Positions 1 through 9,254 of a stretch of 64,000 nucleotides of DNA are shown piece after piece. The notes beneath the pieces were generated by a model. The model had not been told where the DNA came from and searched no databases. It worked only from the letters and a program-made list of their open reading frames with translations. The number at the start of each line of letters is the position of its first letter. Within the stretch, counting starts at the first letter, position 1. The position numbers and the translations under genes were made by a program. Origin of the DNA: DATARH01 sp963773625 (GTDB lineage Bacteria; Pseudomonadota; Alphaproteobacteria; ATCC43930; CGMCC-115725); NCBI GenBank assembly GCA_963773625.1, contig CAVZCJ010000001.1:62001-126000 (forward strand), read 5' to 3'.

Positions 1-2
1 CC

Positions 3-491
3 GCAAAACAGCGCGATGCCATCTTCGAGCAACTCGCCGCCCGGGATGCGCTCATCCTGTTCCCCGAAGGCACCAGCGGCGACGGAAATTTTGTGCTGCC
101 GTTCAAGACCGCGCTGTTCAGTAGCGTCTTCAATCACCGAAGCGATGCGGCGATCGCGGTGCAGCCCGTGTCAGTCGCCTATACGCGGCTCGACGGGCTG
201 CCGATCGGCCGTTTCCTGCGGCCCTTCTTCGCCTGGTATGGCGACATGACGCTGCCGCCGCATCTGTGGCGCGTACTCGGCCTCGGCAGAATCGAAGTGG
301 TTGTCGAGTTTCACCCGCCGGCGGCCGCGGCCGATTTCGCATCGCGCAAGCATCTCGCCCATTTTTGCTACGAGCGCGTCAGCGCCGGGGTCGGACGTCA
401 CCTCGCCGGCCAAGGTGACCGGCCGGTCGCCGCGCCGCGGCCGCGGCGCGAGCCGCAACCGGCCGAAATCTCGGCATCGGCGGCTGGCTGA
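3..491 (+). CDS. plsC: 1-acyl-sn-glycerol-3-phosphate acyltransferase, C-terminal part
   Basis: The gene is cut by the window's left edge; about 162 residues remain. The visible part starts inside the acyltransferase domain and holds the conserved FPEGTSGDG box (about residues 20-28 of the fragment) that binds the glycerophosphate. The upstream HxxxxD box is outside the window. PlsC acylates lysophosphatidic acid at the inner membrane during phospholipid synthesis. The tail after about residue 110 is Arg/Pro-rich and looks disordered. Its TGA shares one base with the miaB ATG (TGATG), so the two are probably co-transcribed. Family assignment is firm; exact substrate preference is inferred. 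Confidence 0.85.
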   Translation, partial: AKQRDAIFEQLAARDALILFPEGTSGDGNFVLPFKTALFSSVFNHRSDAAIAVQPVSVAYTRLDGLPIGRFLRPFFAWYGDMTLPPHLWRVLGLGRIEVVVEFHPPAAAADFASRKHLAHFCYERVSAGVGRHLAGQGDRPVAAPRPRREPQPAEISASAAG

Positions 492-1852
492 TGGCAAAAC
501 GGGTCTTCATCCAGACCTACGGCTGCCAAATGAATGTCTACGATTCGGCGCGCATGGCCGAACTCGTGGGGCCGCTCGGTTATGCGCCGAGCGACACCGC
601 CAAAGGCGCAGACCTTGTCATTCTCAATACCTGCCACATCCGCGAGAAAGCGGCGGAAAAGGTGTTTTCCGAGCTGGGCGGCATTCGCCGGCTCAAGGAG
701 GCGAAGGGAAAGCGCGGCGAGCGCATGATCGTCGCGGTCGCCGGCTGCGTCGCCCAGGCCGAAGGCGCCGAGATCATGCGCCGCGCGCCGTTCGTCGACA
801 TGGTTTTCGGGCCGCAGAGTTATCACCGGCTACCGGAGATGGTGGCCCGCGCCACCCGCGAAACCGGTAGCATCCTCGAAACCGACTTTCCCGCCGAAGC
901 GAAATTCGATCACCTACCCAATTCAACCAGCAAGTCCGAAGTTAGCGCGTTGCTGACCATCCAGGAGGGCTGCGACAAATTCTGCACGTTTTGCGTGGTT
1001 CCCTACACTCGGGGCGCCGAATTCTCGCGGCCGGCCGCGCAGGTCATCGCGGAAGCCGAGCGGCTCGTCGCCGGAGGCGCACGCGAGATCACGCTTCTCG
1101 GCCAAAACGTCAACGCCTATCACGGCGCGGCGCCGGCCAATGGACCGATGACCGCCGGTGAGTGGGGTCTGGGCGATCTGCTTCGCGCCTTGGCGCGGCT
1201 TCCGGGGCTCGACCGGCTTCGCTACACGACGTCGCACCCGGGCGATGTCGATGACGCGCTCATCGCTGCGCATCGCGACCTGTCCGCGCTGATGCCCTTC
1301 CTGCATCTGCCCGTGCAGAGCGGCTCGGACCGCGTGCTGATGGCGATGAACCGGCGGCATACCGCCGACGACTATCGCCGCACGGTCCAAAAGTTGCGGG
1401 AGGCGAGACCGGATCTCGCCTTTTCGTCCGATTTCATCGTTGGTTACCCAGGAGAAAGCGAATTGGATTTCCGCGCCACGCTCGACCTCGTCGCCGAGAT
1501 CGGTTTTGCCCAAGCCTACTCGTTCAAGTACTCGCCGCGCCCGGGAACCCCGGCGGCGATCGAAAAACAGGTCCCCGAACCGGTCAAGGACGAGCGGCTT
1601 GCGGCGCTCCAGTCGCTACTGCGCAAACAGCAGAAGGCGTTCAACGAGGCGGCGGTCGGCGCGACCATGCCGGTCCTGCTTGAAAGACCGGGCCGGCACG
1701 CGGGTCAGCTGGTCGGGCGCAGCCCCTGGTTTCACCCGGTTCATGTCGACGCCGAACCCGATCGGATCGGCGCGATCGTGCCGGTCCACATCATCGGGGT
1801 GCGCTCCAACAGTCTCACCGGGGTCGTGGACAGTTTGCAGGCCGCGCAATGA
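491..1852 (+). CDS. miaB: tRNA-2-methylthio-N6-dimethylallyladenosine synthase MiaB
   Basis: A radical-SAM methylthiotransferase that adds the 2-methylthio group to i6A37 of tRNAs reading UNN codons. The 453 residues show the full family layout. The N-terminal UPF0004 domain has the three auxiliary-cluster cysteines C12, C48 and C86. The radical-SAM core has C161, C165 and C168 in CDKFCTFC, and a TRAM RNA-binding domain lies at the C-terminus. Length is normal. ATG 491 overlaps the plsC stop, and its own TGA overlaps the phoH ATG (ATGA), so the genes are tightly coupled. Confidence 0.97.
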   Translation: MAKRVFIQTYGCQMNVYDSARMAELVGPLGYAPSDTAKGADLVILNTCHIREKAAEKVFSELGGIRRLKEAKGKRGERMIVAVAGCVAQAEGAEIMRRAPFVDMVFGPQSYHRLPEMVARATRETGSILETDFPAEAKFDHLPNSTSKSEVSALLTIQEGCDKFCTFCVVPYTRGAEFSRPAAQVIAEAERLVAGGAREITLLGQNVNAYHGAAPANGPMTAGEWGLGDLLRALARLPGLDRLRYTTSHPGDVDDALIAAHRDLSALMPFLHLPVQSGSDRVLMAMNRRHTADDYRRTVQKLREARPDLAFSSDFIVGYPGESELDFRATLDLVAEIGFAQAYSFKYSPRPGTPAAIEKQVPEPVKDERLAALQSLLRKQQKAFNEAAVGATMPVLLERPGRHAGQLVGRSPWFHPVHVDAEPDRIGAIVPVHIIGVRSNSLTGVVDSLQAAQ

Positions 1853-2856
1853 GCGCGGTGTCACCCGATCTCGTCGGCAACGCTCCGGGCGCGCGCGCCC
1901 AGCTCGAGTTCGACGATAATTTATTGCTGCCGCTGCTCTACGGCGAGCGCGACGCGCATCTCGACCAGATCGAGCGCCAGCTTGGGGTCGCGCTGGTGCC
2001 GCGCGGCAACCGTCTGACGATCTCTGGCACCGCTTCCGCCACCGAAATCGCCCAGCTCGCGCTGTCGCGCCTTTACGAGCAGGTGAAGCGCGGCCAGGAC
2101 ATCGATATCGCCGCGGTCGACGCGGCGCTGCGCTTCGCCCAGGCCGAGCGCGACGACAAGAATTTGAGCCTGTGGCGCGAGGACGCCAGTTTCCGCACCC
2201 GCAAGCGCCGCATCGCCGCGCGCACCGCGGGCCAGGCGCTTTACGTCAAGGCGATGCGCGAAAATGAACTGGTCTTCGGCCTCGGTCCCGCGGGTACCGG
2301 CAAGACCTATCTCGCGGTCGCCGCCGCGGTCGATCTGCTGATGACCGGACAGGTCGAGCGCATCGTCCTGTCGCGCCCGGCGGTCGAGGCCGGCGAGCGG
2401 CTCGGCTTCCTCCCGGGCGACCTGCGCGACAAAGTGGACCCCTATTTGCGTCCGATCTTCGACGCGCTCAACGACATGATCCCGGCCGACCAGCTGCAGA
2501 AGCGGCTCGGTACCGGAGAAATCGAAGTCGCGCCAATCGCCTTCATGCGCGGCCGCACCTTGCTGCGCGCCTTCGTCATTCTCGACGAGGCGCAAAACAC
2601 GACACCGGTGCAGATGAAGATGTTCCTCACCCGGCTCGGCGAGGGTTCGCGCATGGTGGTGACCGGCGATCCGACCCAGATTGACCTCCCGGCGGGGACC
2701 AAATCGGGTCTTGCCGATGCACTCGACGCGCTCGACGGGATCGAGGGCGTGTCGGTGGTGCGTTTCACCGAACGCGATGTGGTTCGCCACCCGCTCGTCG
2801 CCCGCATCGTCGGCGCCTACGAGGCGCGCGACAACACTTCGCGCAAGGCGAAATGA
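1849..2856 (+). CDS. phoH: PhoH-family ATPase
   Basis: Cytoplasmic P-loop ATPase of the PhoH/YbeZ family, 335 residues, usual length. The Walker A box GPAGTGKT lies near residue 145 and the Walker B VILDEAQN near residue 243. The N-terminal 100 residues form the KH-like part seen in YbeZ. YbeZ works with the endoribonuclease YbeY in rRNA maturation and ribosome quality control. The gene starts in a 4-bp overlap with miaB and ends in a 4-bp overlap with ybeY, the classic miaB-phoH-ybeY order. Confidence 0.96.
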   Translation: MSAVSPDLVGNAPGARAQLEFDDNLLLPLLYGERDAHLDQIERQLGVALVPRGNRLTISGTASATEIAQLALSRLYEQVKRGQDIDIAAVDAALRFAQAERDDKNLSLWREDASFRTRKRRIAARTAGQALYVKAMRENELVFGLGPAGTGKTYLAVAAAVDLLMTGQVERIVLSRPAVEAGERLGFLPGDLRDKVDPYLRPIFDALNDMIPADQLQKRLGTGEIEVAPIAFMRGRTLLRAFVILDEAQNTTPVQMKMFLTRLGEGSRMVVTGDPTQIDLPAGTKSGLADALDALDGIEGVSVVRFTERDVVRHPLVARIVGAYEARDNTSRKAK

Positions 2857-3350
2857 TCGGCGAAGCCGGGCTCACCGTCGGGGTAACAGTCCCCTGCCCG
2901 CTCTGGCGCCGTGACTGCGCCGACGTGGCGAAGGTGGCCGAAGCCGCGGCGCTTCTGGCGCTGCTGCGGAGCGAGGCGCCATCCACCTCGGTCGTCGATG
3001 TGACCCTCGCGGACGACGCGGCGCAGCGGGTGCTCAACCGGACCTGGCGCGGCAAGGATGCGCCGACCAACGTGCTCGCGTTTCCGGTCGCCGACCCAAC
3101 AACTCCGTGCCCGGCTGGAGCACCGCTGCTGCTCGGCGATGTCGTCCTAGCTTACGAAACGGTCGCGCGCGAGGCGGCGGAGCAGAACAAGTCGCTGGCC
3201 GATCATTTGCGGCACCTCGTCGTGCACGGCGTGCTGCATTTGCTTGGGCATGACCATATCGAGCCGCACGACGCCGCGGCGATGGAGGCCCGCGAAATCG
3301 CGATTTTGGCCGAGTTGGGGATGCCGAACCCGTATCGTGATATTATTTAA
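2853..3350 (+). CDS. ybeY: Endoribonuclease YbeY (rRNA maturation factor)
   Basis: Single-strand-specific metallo-endoribonuclease needed for 16S rRNA 3'-end maturation and 70S quality control. The Zn-binding motif HGVLHLLGHDH is visible at about residues 124-134, with its three histidines in place. 165 residues, normal. The ATG overlaps the phoH stop by 4 bp. In related genomes the next gene is corC; here the integrated element begins just after the TAA, so ybeY is intact but parted from corC and lnt by about 16 kb. Confidence 0.96.
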   Translation: MIGEAGLTVGVTVPCPLWRRDCADVAKVAEAAALLALLRSEAPSTSVVDVTLADDAAQRVLNRTWRGKDAPTNVLAFPVADPTTPCPAGAPLLLGDVVLAYETVAREAAEQNKSLADHLRHLVVHGVLHLLGHDHIEPHDAAAMEAREIAILAELGMPNPYRDII

Positions 3351-3487
3351 GGGCAGTTTTCGGCAGACTACCGCGCGTTACTTTCGGCTAACAGAACCGT
3401 CCAAAAACCTTTACGTAGAGCCGTATTACGGGTAACTTTGGGTTACCGTGGTTAACGTCGTCCTACCCCCGTTAACGGGCGGACTGA

Positions 3488-3506
3488 GTTAGCCCCAGTT
3501 AGCCCA
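3488..3506 (+). repeat. GTTAGCCC double repeat, left end of element
   Basis: Two direct copies of GTTAGCCC (3488-3495 and 3498-3505) just before the integrase ATG. A matching pair lies at the other end of the element (19491-19511). The stretch 3400-3490 also contains GGTAAC/GTTACC and GTTAAC inverted pieces. Direct repeats at both ends next to an integrase are typical of arm-type binding sites or att-site parts; this role is inferred. Confidence 0.5.
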
Positions 3507-3517
3507 GGGATCCTGTA

Positions 3518-4801
3518 ATGAAAAATTACGCGGCGCGAAAAATCGCCCTCACCGACCGCTCCCTCCAGGCCCTCAAGCCCGCCCCGGACGGCGCCCGGCA
3601 GACGGTCTGGGACGCGATGATGCCGGGCCTCGCGGTGCGGGTCTCTGGGCTTGGCAAGCGGTCGTTCTATGCCGTGAAACGACGGGCGGGCGACGTGCAG
3701 CCCACCTGGGCGCTGCTCGGCGTATATCCCATTATGACGCTGGGGGAGGCCCGCGAGGCGGCCCGCCAGGCGCTGACCGCGCTGATGGCCGGACAGCACC
3801 CGAAGACATTGGCCGAGGAGAAGCGCAAGGTGATCGAGGCCGCGGCGCGCGAGGCCGAGGCCAATACCTTTGCCGCCGTCGCCAATGCGTTCGCGCGGCA
3901 GTACCTGCCCCGGATCAAGAGCGGCAAGGTCTACGAGGCCTATTTGAAGCGCGAGCTGATCCCCGCTCTGGGCGCCCGGCCGGTCGCTGCGATCAAGCGC
4001 CGCGAGATCATAGCGCTGTTGGAGACGGTCGCCGCGAAGTCGGGAACCTCGACCGCGCACCAGACTTTGTCGGTGTTGAGGAAGGTTCTGAACTGGGCGC
4101 TTGGCCGCGACCTGCCGGGCTACGAGTGGAACCCAGCGAGCGCCATCGCCGTCAAGGACGTGCTCGGCAGCAAGAAATCACGCGACCGGCTGCTAACGGA
4201 CGCCGAGCTCGCCGCCATCTGGCTCGCCATCGACGCGGTGGGCGCGCCGATTTCAACCGCGTACAAGCTGTTGCTGCTGACGGGCGCGCGGCTGCGCGAG
4301 ATCACCGAGGCGAAGTGGGAAGACCTCGACCTCGAAGCGGCGACGCTGACGGTCCCCGCCGAACGCTCGAAGACCGGCGACGCGCTTCTCATCCCGCTGC
4401 CGCCCGCGGCGGTCGAGCTGTTCGCGGCGATGCCCCGGTTCATCGGTCCGTACATCTTCACCACCACTTCCGGGCGGGCACCCGTGCAGACCTTCAGCCG
4501 CGCCAAGTGCAAGCTCGACGCGGCGCTCGCTGGGCCGATCCCGCCGTTCGTGACGCACGACTTCAGAAGATGCGTGCGCTCCGGCCTCGGCCGACTGGGC
4601 GTGCCCGGCGTCGTCGCGGAACTCTGCCTAGGCCACAAGCAGCCGGGCATCGTCGGCGTGTACGACCGACACTCCTATTTCGACGAGAAGCGCGACGCGT
4701 TGCGGAGGTGGCAGGCGCACCTGATGAGCGTCGTGTCGCCGCCGCGAGACGACGATGCGGGCGAGGTGGTCGTGCCGCTGCGCGCGCGGGTGCGCGCGTG
4801 A
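3518..4801 (+). CDS. P4-type tyrosine site-specific integrase
   Basis: Tyrosine recombinase of 427 residues with the N-terminal DUF4102-type arm-binding domain (about residues 8-95), a SAM-like core-binding domain and a C-terminal catalytic domain. Visible catalytic elements are Arg in TGARLREI (about 256), HDFRR (about 347-351), the LGHK box and the tyrosine in VYDRHSYF (about 381). It would catalyse integration and, with an AlpA/Xis factor, excision of the surrounding element. It lies first in the element and faces inward. Its TGA overlaps a GTG (GTGA) of the next gene, suggesting co-expression. P4-type integrases often use tRNA genes, but no tRNA is visible at this end. Confidence 0.95.
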   Translation: MKNYAARKIALTDRSLQALKPAPDGARQTVWDAMMPGLAVRVSGLGKRSFYAVKRRAGDVQPTWALLGVYPIMTLGEAREAARQALTALMAGQHPKTLAEEKRKVIEAAAREAEANTFAAVANAFARQYLPRIKSGKVYEAYLKRELIPALGARPVAAIKRREIIALLETVAAKSGTSTAHQTLSVLRKVLNWALGRDLPGYEWNPASAIAVKDVLGSKKSRDRLLTDAELAAIWLAIDAVGAPISTAYKLLLLTGARLREITEAKWEDLDLEAATLTVPAERSKTGDALLIPLPPAAVELFAAMPRFIGPYIFTTTSGRAPVQTFSRAKCKLDAALAGPIPPFVTHDFRRCVRSGLGRLGVPGVVAELCLGHKQPGIVGVYDRHSYFDEKRDALRRWQAHLMSVVSPPRDDDAGEVVVPLRARVRA

Positions 4802-5595
4802 GCCGGGCCAGGAAGCGACACGAGTACGAGGAGGAACACGAACTCCTTCTGCCGACGATGTTACTTGCTCGTCCACGACGCGCCGGCGACGAGCACATCG
4901 AGAACGCTGAGCTTCGCGCCTTCGTTGACGAGGTGGTGGCCCGCTACCCGGACGTTGATCGCTCCGCGCTCCGCGCTCACGCGGCCGGCGGGATACGAGT
5001 GGAGGTGGTGCCGAGAGGCTTAGATTTCGCGGCGGTCGAGCATTACGTGCGGACCTGGATCGAGGACTTCGCGCGTAGGCTGGTTCGCGAAAGGTTGATC
5101 GATCGGCTGATGGTCGACTTCGACATCAAAGAGACCGACCGGGTAGAGCTTCGGGACGCGATCTTCAGAGCAAAAGACGTCTACGACCACCACGAATTGC
5201 TCAATGTCGATTATCCCAAGGAGCAGATAGACGATTTGGAGGCCCTGGCGGAACCGCTGTGGGCCGCGGTCGAATTGCTGAACGGACTGATTGGAGCCGG
5301 CGGCTCGCTGGTAGACGAGATCGGTGCCTCGAACATGGAGGAAACCGTGCGCGCATTCGGGTCAGGGGTATCCAAGCCGGACCAATTAGACGACGATCCG
5401 GTCGCGCGCGCTTGGCTCGAACGGGAGCGCGCGGTTGCCGAGGATTTGCGCGTGATGGTTGACCGCATGGTGGCGGTCGGCAGAATTGCGCAGGTCAGGC
5501 ACACGCGACCGCGGAGCGTGCTTACCGCCGCGTTGCGCACCGCTGCAGAGGTACTAACCGACTTCTGGCGGGGGATGCTCCGTATCGCCCTGTAA
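4798..5595 (+). CDS. Hypothetical protein coupled to the integrase
   Basis: I do not recognise this 265-residue acidic protein. The GTG start at 4798 overlaps the integrase stop by 4 bp, the reason for choosing it over the much longer open frame that runs inside the integrase gene. It is mostly helical in appearance, with many Asp/Glu/Arg. A hydrophobic patch near the C-terminus (about 245-265) is too short for a clear membrane segment. No signal peptide is seen. Translational coupling suggests a role tied to integration or maintenance of the element, but nothing in the sequence proves it. Confidence 0.65.
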   Translation: MSRARKRHEYEEEHELLLPTMLLARPRRAGDEHIENAELRAFVDEVVARYPDVDRSALRAHAAGGIRVEVVPRGLDFAAVEHYVRTWIEDFARRLVRERLIDRLMVDFDIKETDRVELRDAIFRAKDVYDHHELLNVDYPKEQIDDLEALAEPLWAAVELLNGLIGAGGSLVDEIGASNMEETVRAFGSGVSKPDQLDDDPVARAWLERERAVAEDLRVMVDRMVAVGRIAQVRHTRPRSVLTAALRTAAEVLTDFWRGMLRIAL

Positions 5596-5626
5596 CGGAA
5601 GACCATGCGTCCTGGGGGAAAGGCGC

Positions 5627-5833
5627 GTGGAGAAGGACGGCCCCCAACCGGGTAAGCGAACTATTGAGCGGGCGCAGCGAGCGGACCGTTTCGTTTACGA
5701 CGTGCTGCGACACTTATTCGGGGAAAAAATAGCGAAAAGCCTTGGCACCGTGATGCGCGAACTTACGGACGCCGAAGCTCGGCATAAGCTAAGGCACTTA
5801 CGAAGAGTTGGCGGCCGTCTTGCTCGCACTTAG
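5627..5833 (+). CDS. Small basic hypothetical protein
   Basis: Open frame of 68 residues starting with GTG at 5627. A strong purine-rich ribosome site (GGGGGAAAGG, 5614-5623) stands at a workable distance and decides the start. The product is basic and probably helical (FVYDVLRHLFGEKIAKSL). No family is recognised. It lies between the integrase pair and the AlpA-like gene, 31 bp after the previous stop. Reality rests on the ribosome site and lack of competing frames. Confidence 0.45.
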   Translation: MEKDGPQPGKRTIERAQRADRFVYDVLRHLFGEKIAKSLGTVMRELTDAEARHKLRHLRRVGGRLART

Positions 5834-5907
5834 TAAGTTAATAGTAATAGAGAAGTGCCTGCGGTAACGCTTAGTATTTCGCCGTACCCCCAAGTTAATC
5901 GGAGGCT

Positions 5908-6149
5908 ATGGTGCAAGAAGATCGTTGGATCAGTTACTGTGACTTTGAGAAGTTTGGCTTCGTCAATCCGTCATCCGGCAAACCGTTCGCGCGAGTCCAT
6001 CTTCTGCGACTGATGCGACGGGCGGCACGCACCCTCTCGCCCACGAGATTTCGCAAAACAGGGTGGGCTGGAAACTCTCGGAATTGGTGCACCACTACAC
6101 GAACCGTCCCGTCGTAAAGTCTCTGCGCGAAACGGCCGATGCCGCCTAA
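5908..6149 (+). pseudogene. AlpA-like HTH excisionase/regulator, frame interrupted
   Basis: ATG 5908 has a good ribosome site (GGAGG, 5901-5905). The first frame gives a product reaching HLLRLMRR, then meaningless Arg/Thr-rich sequence to a TGA at 6117. From about 6024 another frame continues with ISQNRVGWKLSEL and further to TAA 6147-6149. Joined, the two parts match the AlpA/MerR-like pattern in which a recognition helix is followed by xxRVGWxxxEL. AlpA proteins act as excisionase activators beside P4-type integrases. Either the gene is broken or a base is missing or added near 6024. Confidence 0.6.
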
Positions 6150-6304
6150 ACATCTTCGAAATAATTGCGGCCGAGGAGCAGGCAAACTCCCCGGCCGCAG
6201 ATCAATAGTGGCTGGGACGAGCAGCCGCAGCGATTATAGCGCGCCAGCGGGCGTGAGTAAAGCCGACTGCCTCGTTCTTGCCGATACAGGTAAGGACGCT
6301 AGCA

Positions 6305-6644
6305 ATGTCTCATTTTTCAAATATTGGGTCGACGCAACTCGTTCTCGTCGATCCCGACTCTGACCCCGACGCGGTCTTCTTGCGGGCGCTCTATCGCGCC
6401 TGGCCAGAAGGCAAGTTCGACGCCAGCAGCGTCAGCGGCAACGTTCATTCGCGCCCCGAGTTGAAACTCGCGCTGCGCTTTCTCGACCCGAAATACGACC
6501 GAAGCGGCTACCTCACGCGGACAGCGACCCAGCGGGTGCGCGACTGGATCGATCGTGTTGAGGGCCAGAGACATCGCCGGCTTGCAGTTGGTGCGGGATC
6601 GGCTCGGCTGGGCCGACATCGTCGAGGTCGGAGGCGGGAGATGA
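6305..6644 (+). pseudogene. Hypothetical protein upstream of the primase, frame interrupted
   Basis: ATG 6305 opens a frame of about 84 sensible residues ending in RVRDWIDRV. From about 6556 the sequence makes sense only in another frame, giving RARDIAGLQLVRDRLGWADI and more to the TGA at 6642-6644. That TGA overlaps the next gene's ATG (ATGA), as expected of a true gene end. Intended length is about 113 residues. No family is recognised. It leads the predicted primase-helicase operon. Confidence 0.5.
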
Positions 6645-6946
6645 GCGCCGTCAGCGGCCCGGCGGGATCGGACACGTTCGATAGCGAGGCTCACGCCAAA
6701 CTCGTTGTCGATGCCGCGCTGCGTGACATTGATACACGCGCCACCGGGGCTCGCGCCAAGCTCGACAGTTTGGAGCATACCGACACCGCCTACCGGGAGA
6801 TCGCGCGCATCGCCAAGAACGCGCGCGCCGAGGTGCAGGACATCTACGCGCACCGCTTCGCCGGCAGCATTGCGGACGAGGTCATGTGGGCGCGCATTTA
6901 CGCTCGCCGTGCGCTGCGCGCCGTGGTCGCGGGTGCGACGCGATGA
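6641..6946 (+). CDS. Small hypothetical protein in replication operon
   Basis: 101-residue, helix-rich protein (ATG 6641) that overlaps the stop of the gene before it and whose TGA overlaps the ATG of the primase gene (ATGA at 6943-6946). A longer frame from 6278 exists only because of the upstream frame break. No known domain is recognised. The tight overlaps on both sides argue for a real operon member with a role in element replication or its control, but this is positional inference. Confidence 0.6.
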   Translation: MSAVSGPAGSDTFDSEAHAKLVVDAALRDIDTRATGARAKLDSLEHTDTAYREIARIAKNARAEVQDIYAHRFAGSIADEVMWARIYARRALRAVVAGATR

Positions 6947-8010
6947 TCCTCGAACCTGACCCCGACGAGATCACGCGCTTCGTCGCGGCGCTGTTTTACC
7001 ATGTTGATCCGGACGGCTTGGTCGCGATCCGGTGGTATCCCGACGACAAGAGCGGCGAATTCTGGCGGCATGACCTGTGGCGATGCCTACCGCTCGGCGG
7101 GCCGCTGATGGACGCAGTTATCCGGCTAGTCCGTGTCTGCGCCAACGCACCGCTCCCGGTCGTCTTCTGCCCGCCGCTGGCGACGTTCAAGACGGCGGGC
7201 AACGCCAAGGATGAGAATGTCGCTGACGCGCCGGCACTGTCGGTCGACTGCGACAGGAACCCGGTGGCGGCGCGCATGGCGCTGGAAGACCGGCTCGGCC
7301 CGGCTACCGTCGTCGTCGCCAGCGGCGGCGAATGGACCGATCCCGATAGCGGTGAGGTTATCCCAAAGTTTCATTGCCATTGGCGTCTAGCGGAACCGGC
7401 CCGCGATCACGACGAACACGAGATGCTGAAGCTGGCGCGGCGCCGCGCAATGCGGTTGATCGACGCCGACGCGACGGGTGTGCCGCTTTGTCATCCATAT
7501 CGCTGGCCGGGGTCCTGGCACCGGAAAACGTACGACCGGCCCAAGCTGGCGCGCATCGTCGACATCAATGGCAATGCGGAGATAGAGCTTGGCCTAGCGC
7601 TCGCCCGGCTTCCCGAGACCGATGACGAGCGCGCCAGCGACGAAATCGTTGGAAGTCCGGTCTTCTGCACCGAGCTATCGCCTTACGGCGAGGCGGCGCT
7701 GCGCTCGGCGGCCGAGGCGATCCTTTCCGCGCCCAACGGCAAGCAGGAGTGGACGCTAAACGCCGAGGCGTACGGGATCGGCCGTTGCGTCGCCAGCGGC
7801 GGCGCGCCGCACGACTTGGCGCTGGACGTATTGCTGACCGTGGCGCGCCAACTCCCCGACTACGATACGGCGCGGCCTTGGCGGCTCGGACAGGCCGAGG
7901 AAAAGGTCCGGCGCGCATTCAAGCAGGGGCTTAAGAAACCGCGGCCGACATCGGAGGAACGCGAAGCCGAATGGGATCGCGCCATGGTGGAGGCATGCGA
8001 TGTCTGCTGA
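6943..8010 (+). CDS. RepB-like (archaeo-eukaryotic type) primase
   Basis: 355-residue protein with the layout of RepB-type primase-polymerases: an acidic stretch LSVDCDRNP (about residue 100), then an H-x-H-W segment (FHCHWRL, about 142-148). Further on are LIDADATGVP and a basic PGSWHRK box (about 190), matching the family's nucleotide-binding motif. Such primases start DNA synthesis for plasmids and phage satellites. The ATG overlaps the previous TGA, and its end overlaps the helicase start by 11 bp, so primase and helicase form one module. The family call rests on motif order, not on a search. Confidence 0.7.
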   Translation: MILEPDPDEITRFVAALFYHVDPDGLVAIRWYPDDKSGEFWRHDLWRCLPLGGPLMDAVIRLVRVCANAPLPVVFCPPLATFKTAGNAKDENVADAPALSVDCDRNPVAARMALEDRLGPATVVVASGGEWTDPDSGEVIPKFHCHWRLAEPARDHDEHEMLKLARRRAMRLIDADATGVPLCHPYRWPGSWHRKTYDRPKLARIVDINGNAEIELGLALARLPETDDERASDEIVGSPVFCTELSPYGEAALRSAAEAILSAPNGKQEWTLNAEAYGIGRCVASGGAPHDLALDVLLTVARQLPDYDTARPWRLGQAEEKVRRAFKQGLKKPRPTSEEREAEWDRAMVEACDVC

Positions 8011-9138
8011 TCCCCTCGCCGCGGTCGACGAGAAGCTCAAGGCAGCGCGGCCCAACGGACATGATGCTGGCGCAGCGGCGCTGCGGCTCATCGATCCGCG
8101 CAACTTTCAGGGATGTTCGGTACCGGAGCGCGACTGGATCGTGCCGGAATGGGTGCCGAAGGGATACGTCACGGGCCTGTTCGGACCGGGCGGTACCGGC
8201 AAGTCGCTGGTGGCTATGCAGCTGATGACGGCGCTGGCGCGCGGAAAACCCTGGCTCGGGCAGATGGTAGAGCCGCGACGGTCCGTTGGCATATTCTGCG
8301 AGGACGACGAGGAGGAGCTTCAACGGCGGCAGGCCGCAATCAATCGCGAAATCTACGGCTGCGACTTCCGCGACCTCGGTGCGTTCCGCTGGTCGGCTCG
8401 AACTCGGCATGGACAATTTGCTCATGGTATTCGCCCGCAACGGCCGCGGCGAGACCACGCCGTTTTTTGACGAGGTTGCCGAGAAAGCGCGCGACGAACA
8501 GGCGGGACTGATCATACTCGACACGCTGGCCGACGTGTTCGGCGGGGACCAGAATAATGCCGGACAGGTGCGTCAGTTCGTGCAGGCCGGGCTCGGGCGG
8601 CTGGCGAGAACCGTCGGCGGCGTCCTCGTCTGCGCGCACCCGTCGCGCAGCGGCATCAGCAGCGGGTCAGGCGAAAGCGGTAGCGTCCAATGGGACGCGG
8701 CATTCCGCTCGCGGCTCTACCTATCCGACCCACCTAAGAACGAGGACGAGATCGTCGATCCAAACGCGCGGGTGCTGGCGCGCAAGAAGGCGAACTACGC
8801 GGCGCGAGATCGAGACGATCGCGTTGTTCTGGCGCGACGGCGCGTTCCACGTCGAGGGCAGCGGCGACAAGGACGACAGGCCCGACGCCGAGACGGTGTT
8901 CCTGGCGCTGCTGGACAGGATGACGGCCGAAGGACAGGCGCTGTCGCACAATAGCCGGGCGGGCAATTACGCGCCCACGCAACTCCTAAGCCGGCCCGAG
9001 CGGTTCGGCTATCGTAAGCCAGATTTCGTTCAGGCGATGCAAGCGCTGTTGTCGCGGGGTGAGATCAGGATCGAGGAGTACGGGCGGCCCAGCCATCGAA
9101 TGAATAGGATCGTGCGCGGCGAGCCCATACCGTTTTAG
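8000..9138 (+). pseudogene. RecA-fold replicative helicase/ATPase (RepA-like), two frame interruptions
   Basis: Three successive frames join into one ATPase of about 380 residues. Frame 1 (from ATG 8000) carries the Walker A box GPGGTGKS near residue 62 and GIFCEDDEEE. Frame 2 (from about 8395) carries the Walker B-like LIILDTLAD and VLVCAHPSRSG. Frame 3 (from about 8805) carries a winged-helix-like tail ending IVRGEPIPF at TAG 9136-9138. This is the AAA_25/RepA helicase layout and fits the primase partner. Both breaks look like single inserted bases with no other damage. Confidence 0.65.
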
Positions 9139-9254
9139 GGAGCATCTTCGTCGACTGGCCGTTCTCCTTGTTGACAGGTAGATAGTGTAGTAGGAGGCTC
9201 GGTGTTGGGAAAAGCGGCACGATTGTTGCTCCAGAGCCGGGAGGAAAGCCAAGA

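Noticed and set aside
4126..5595. 489-codon open frame overlapping the integrase
   Set aside because: Its first 224 codons lie in another frame of the integrase and are Arg/Pro-rich; only the part from GTG 4798 is supported.
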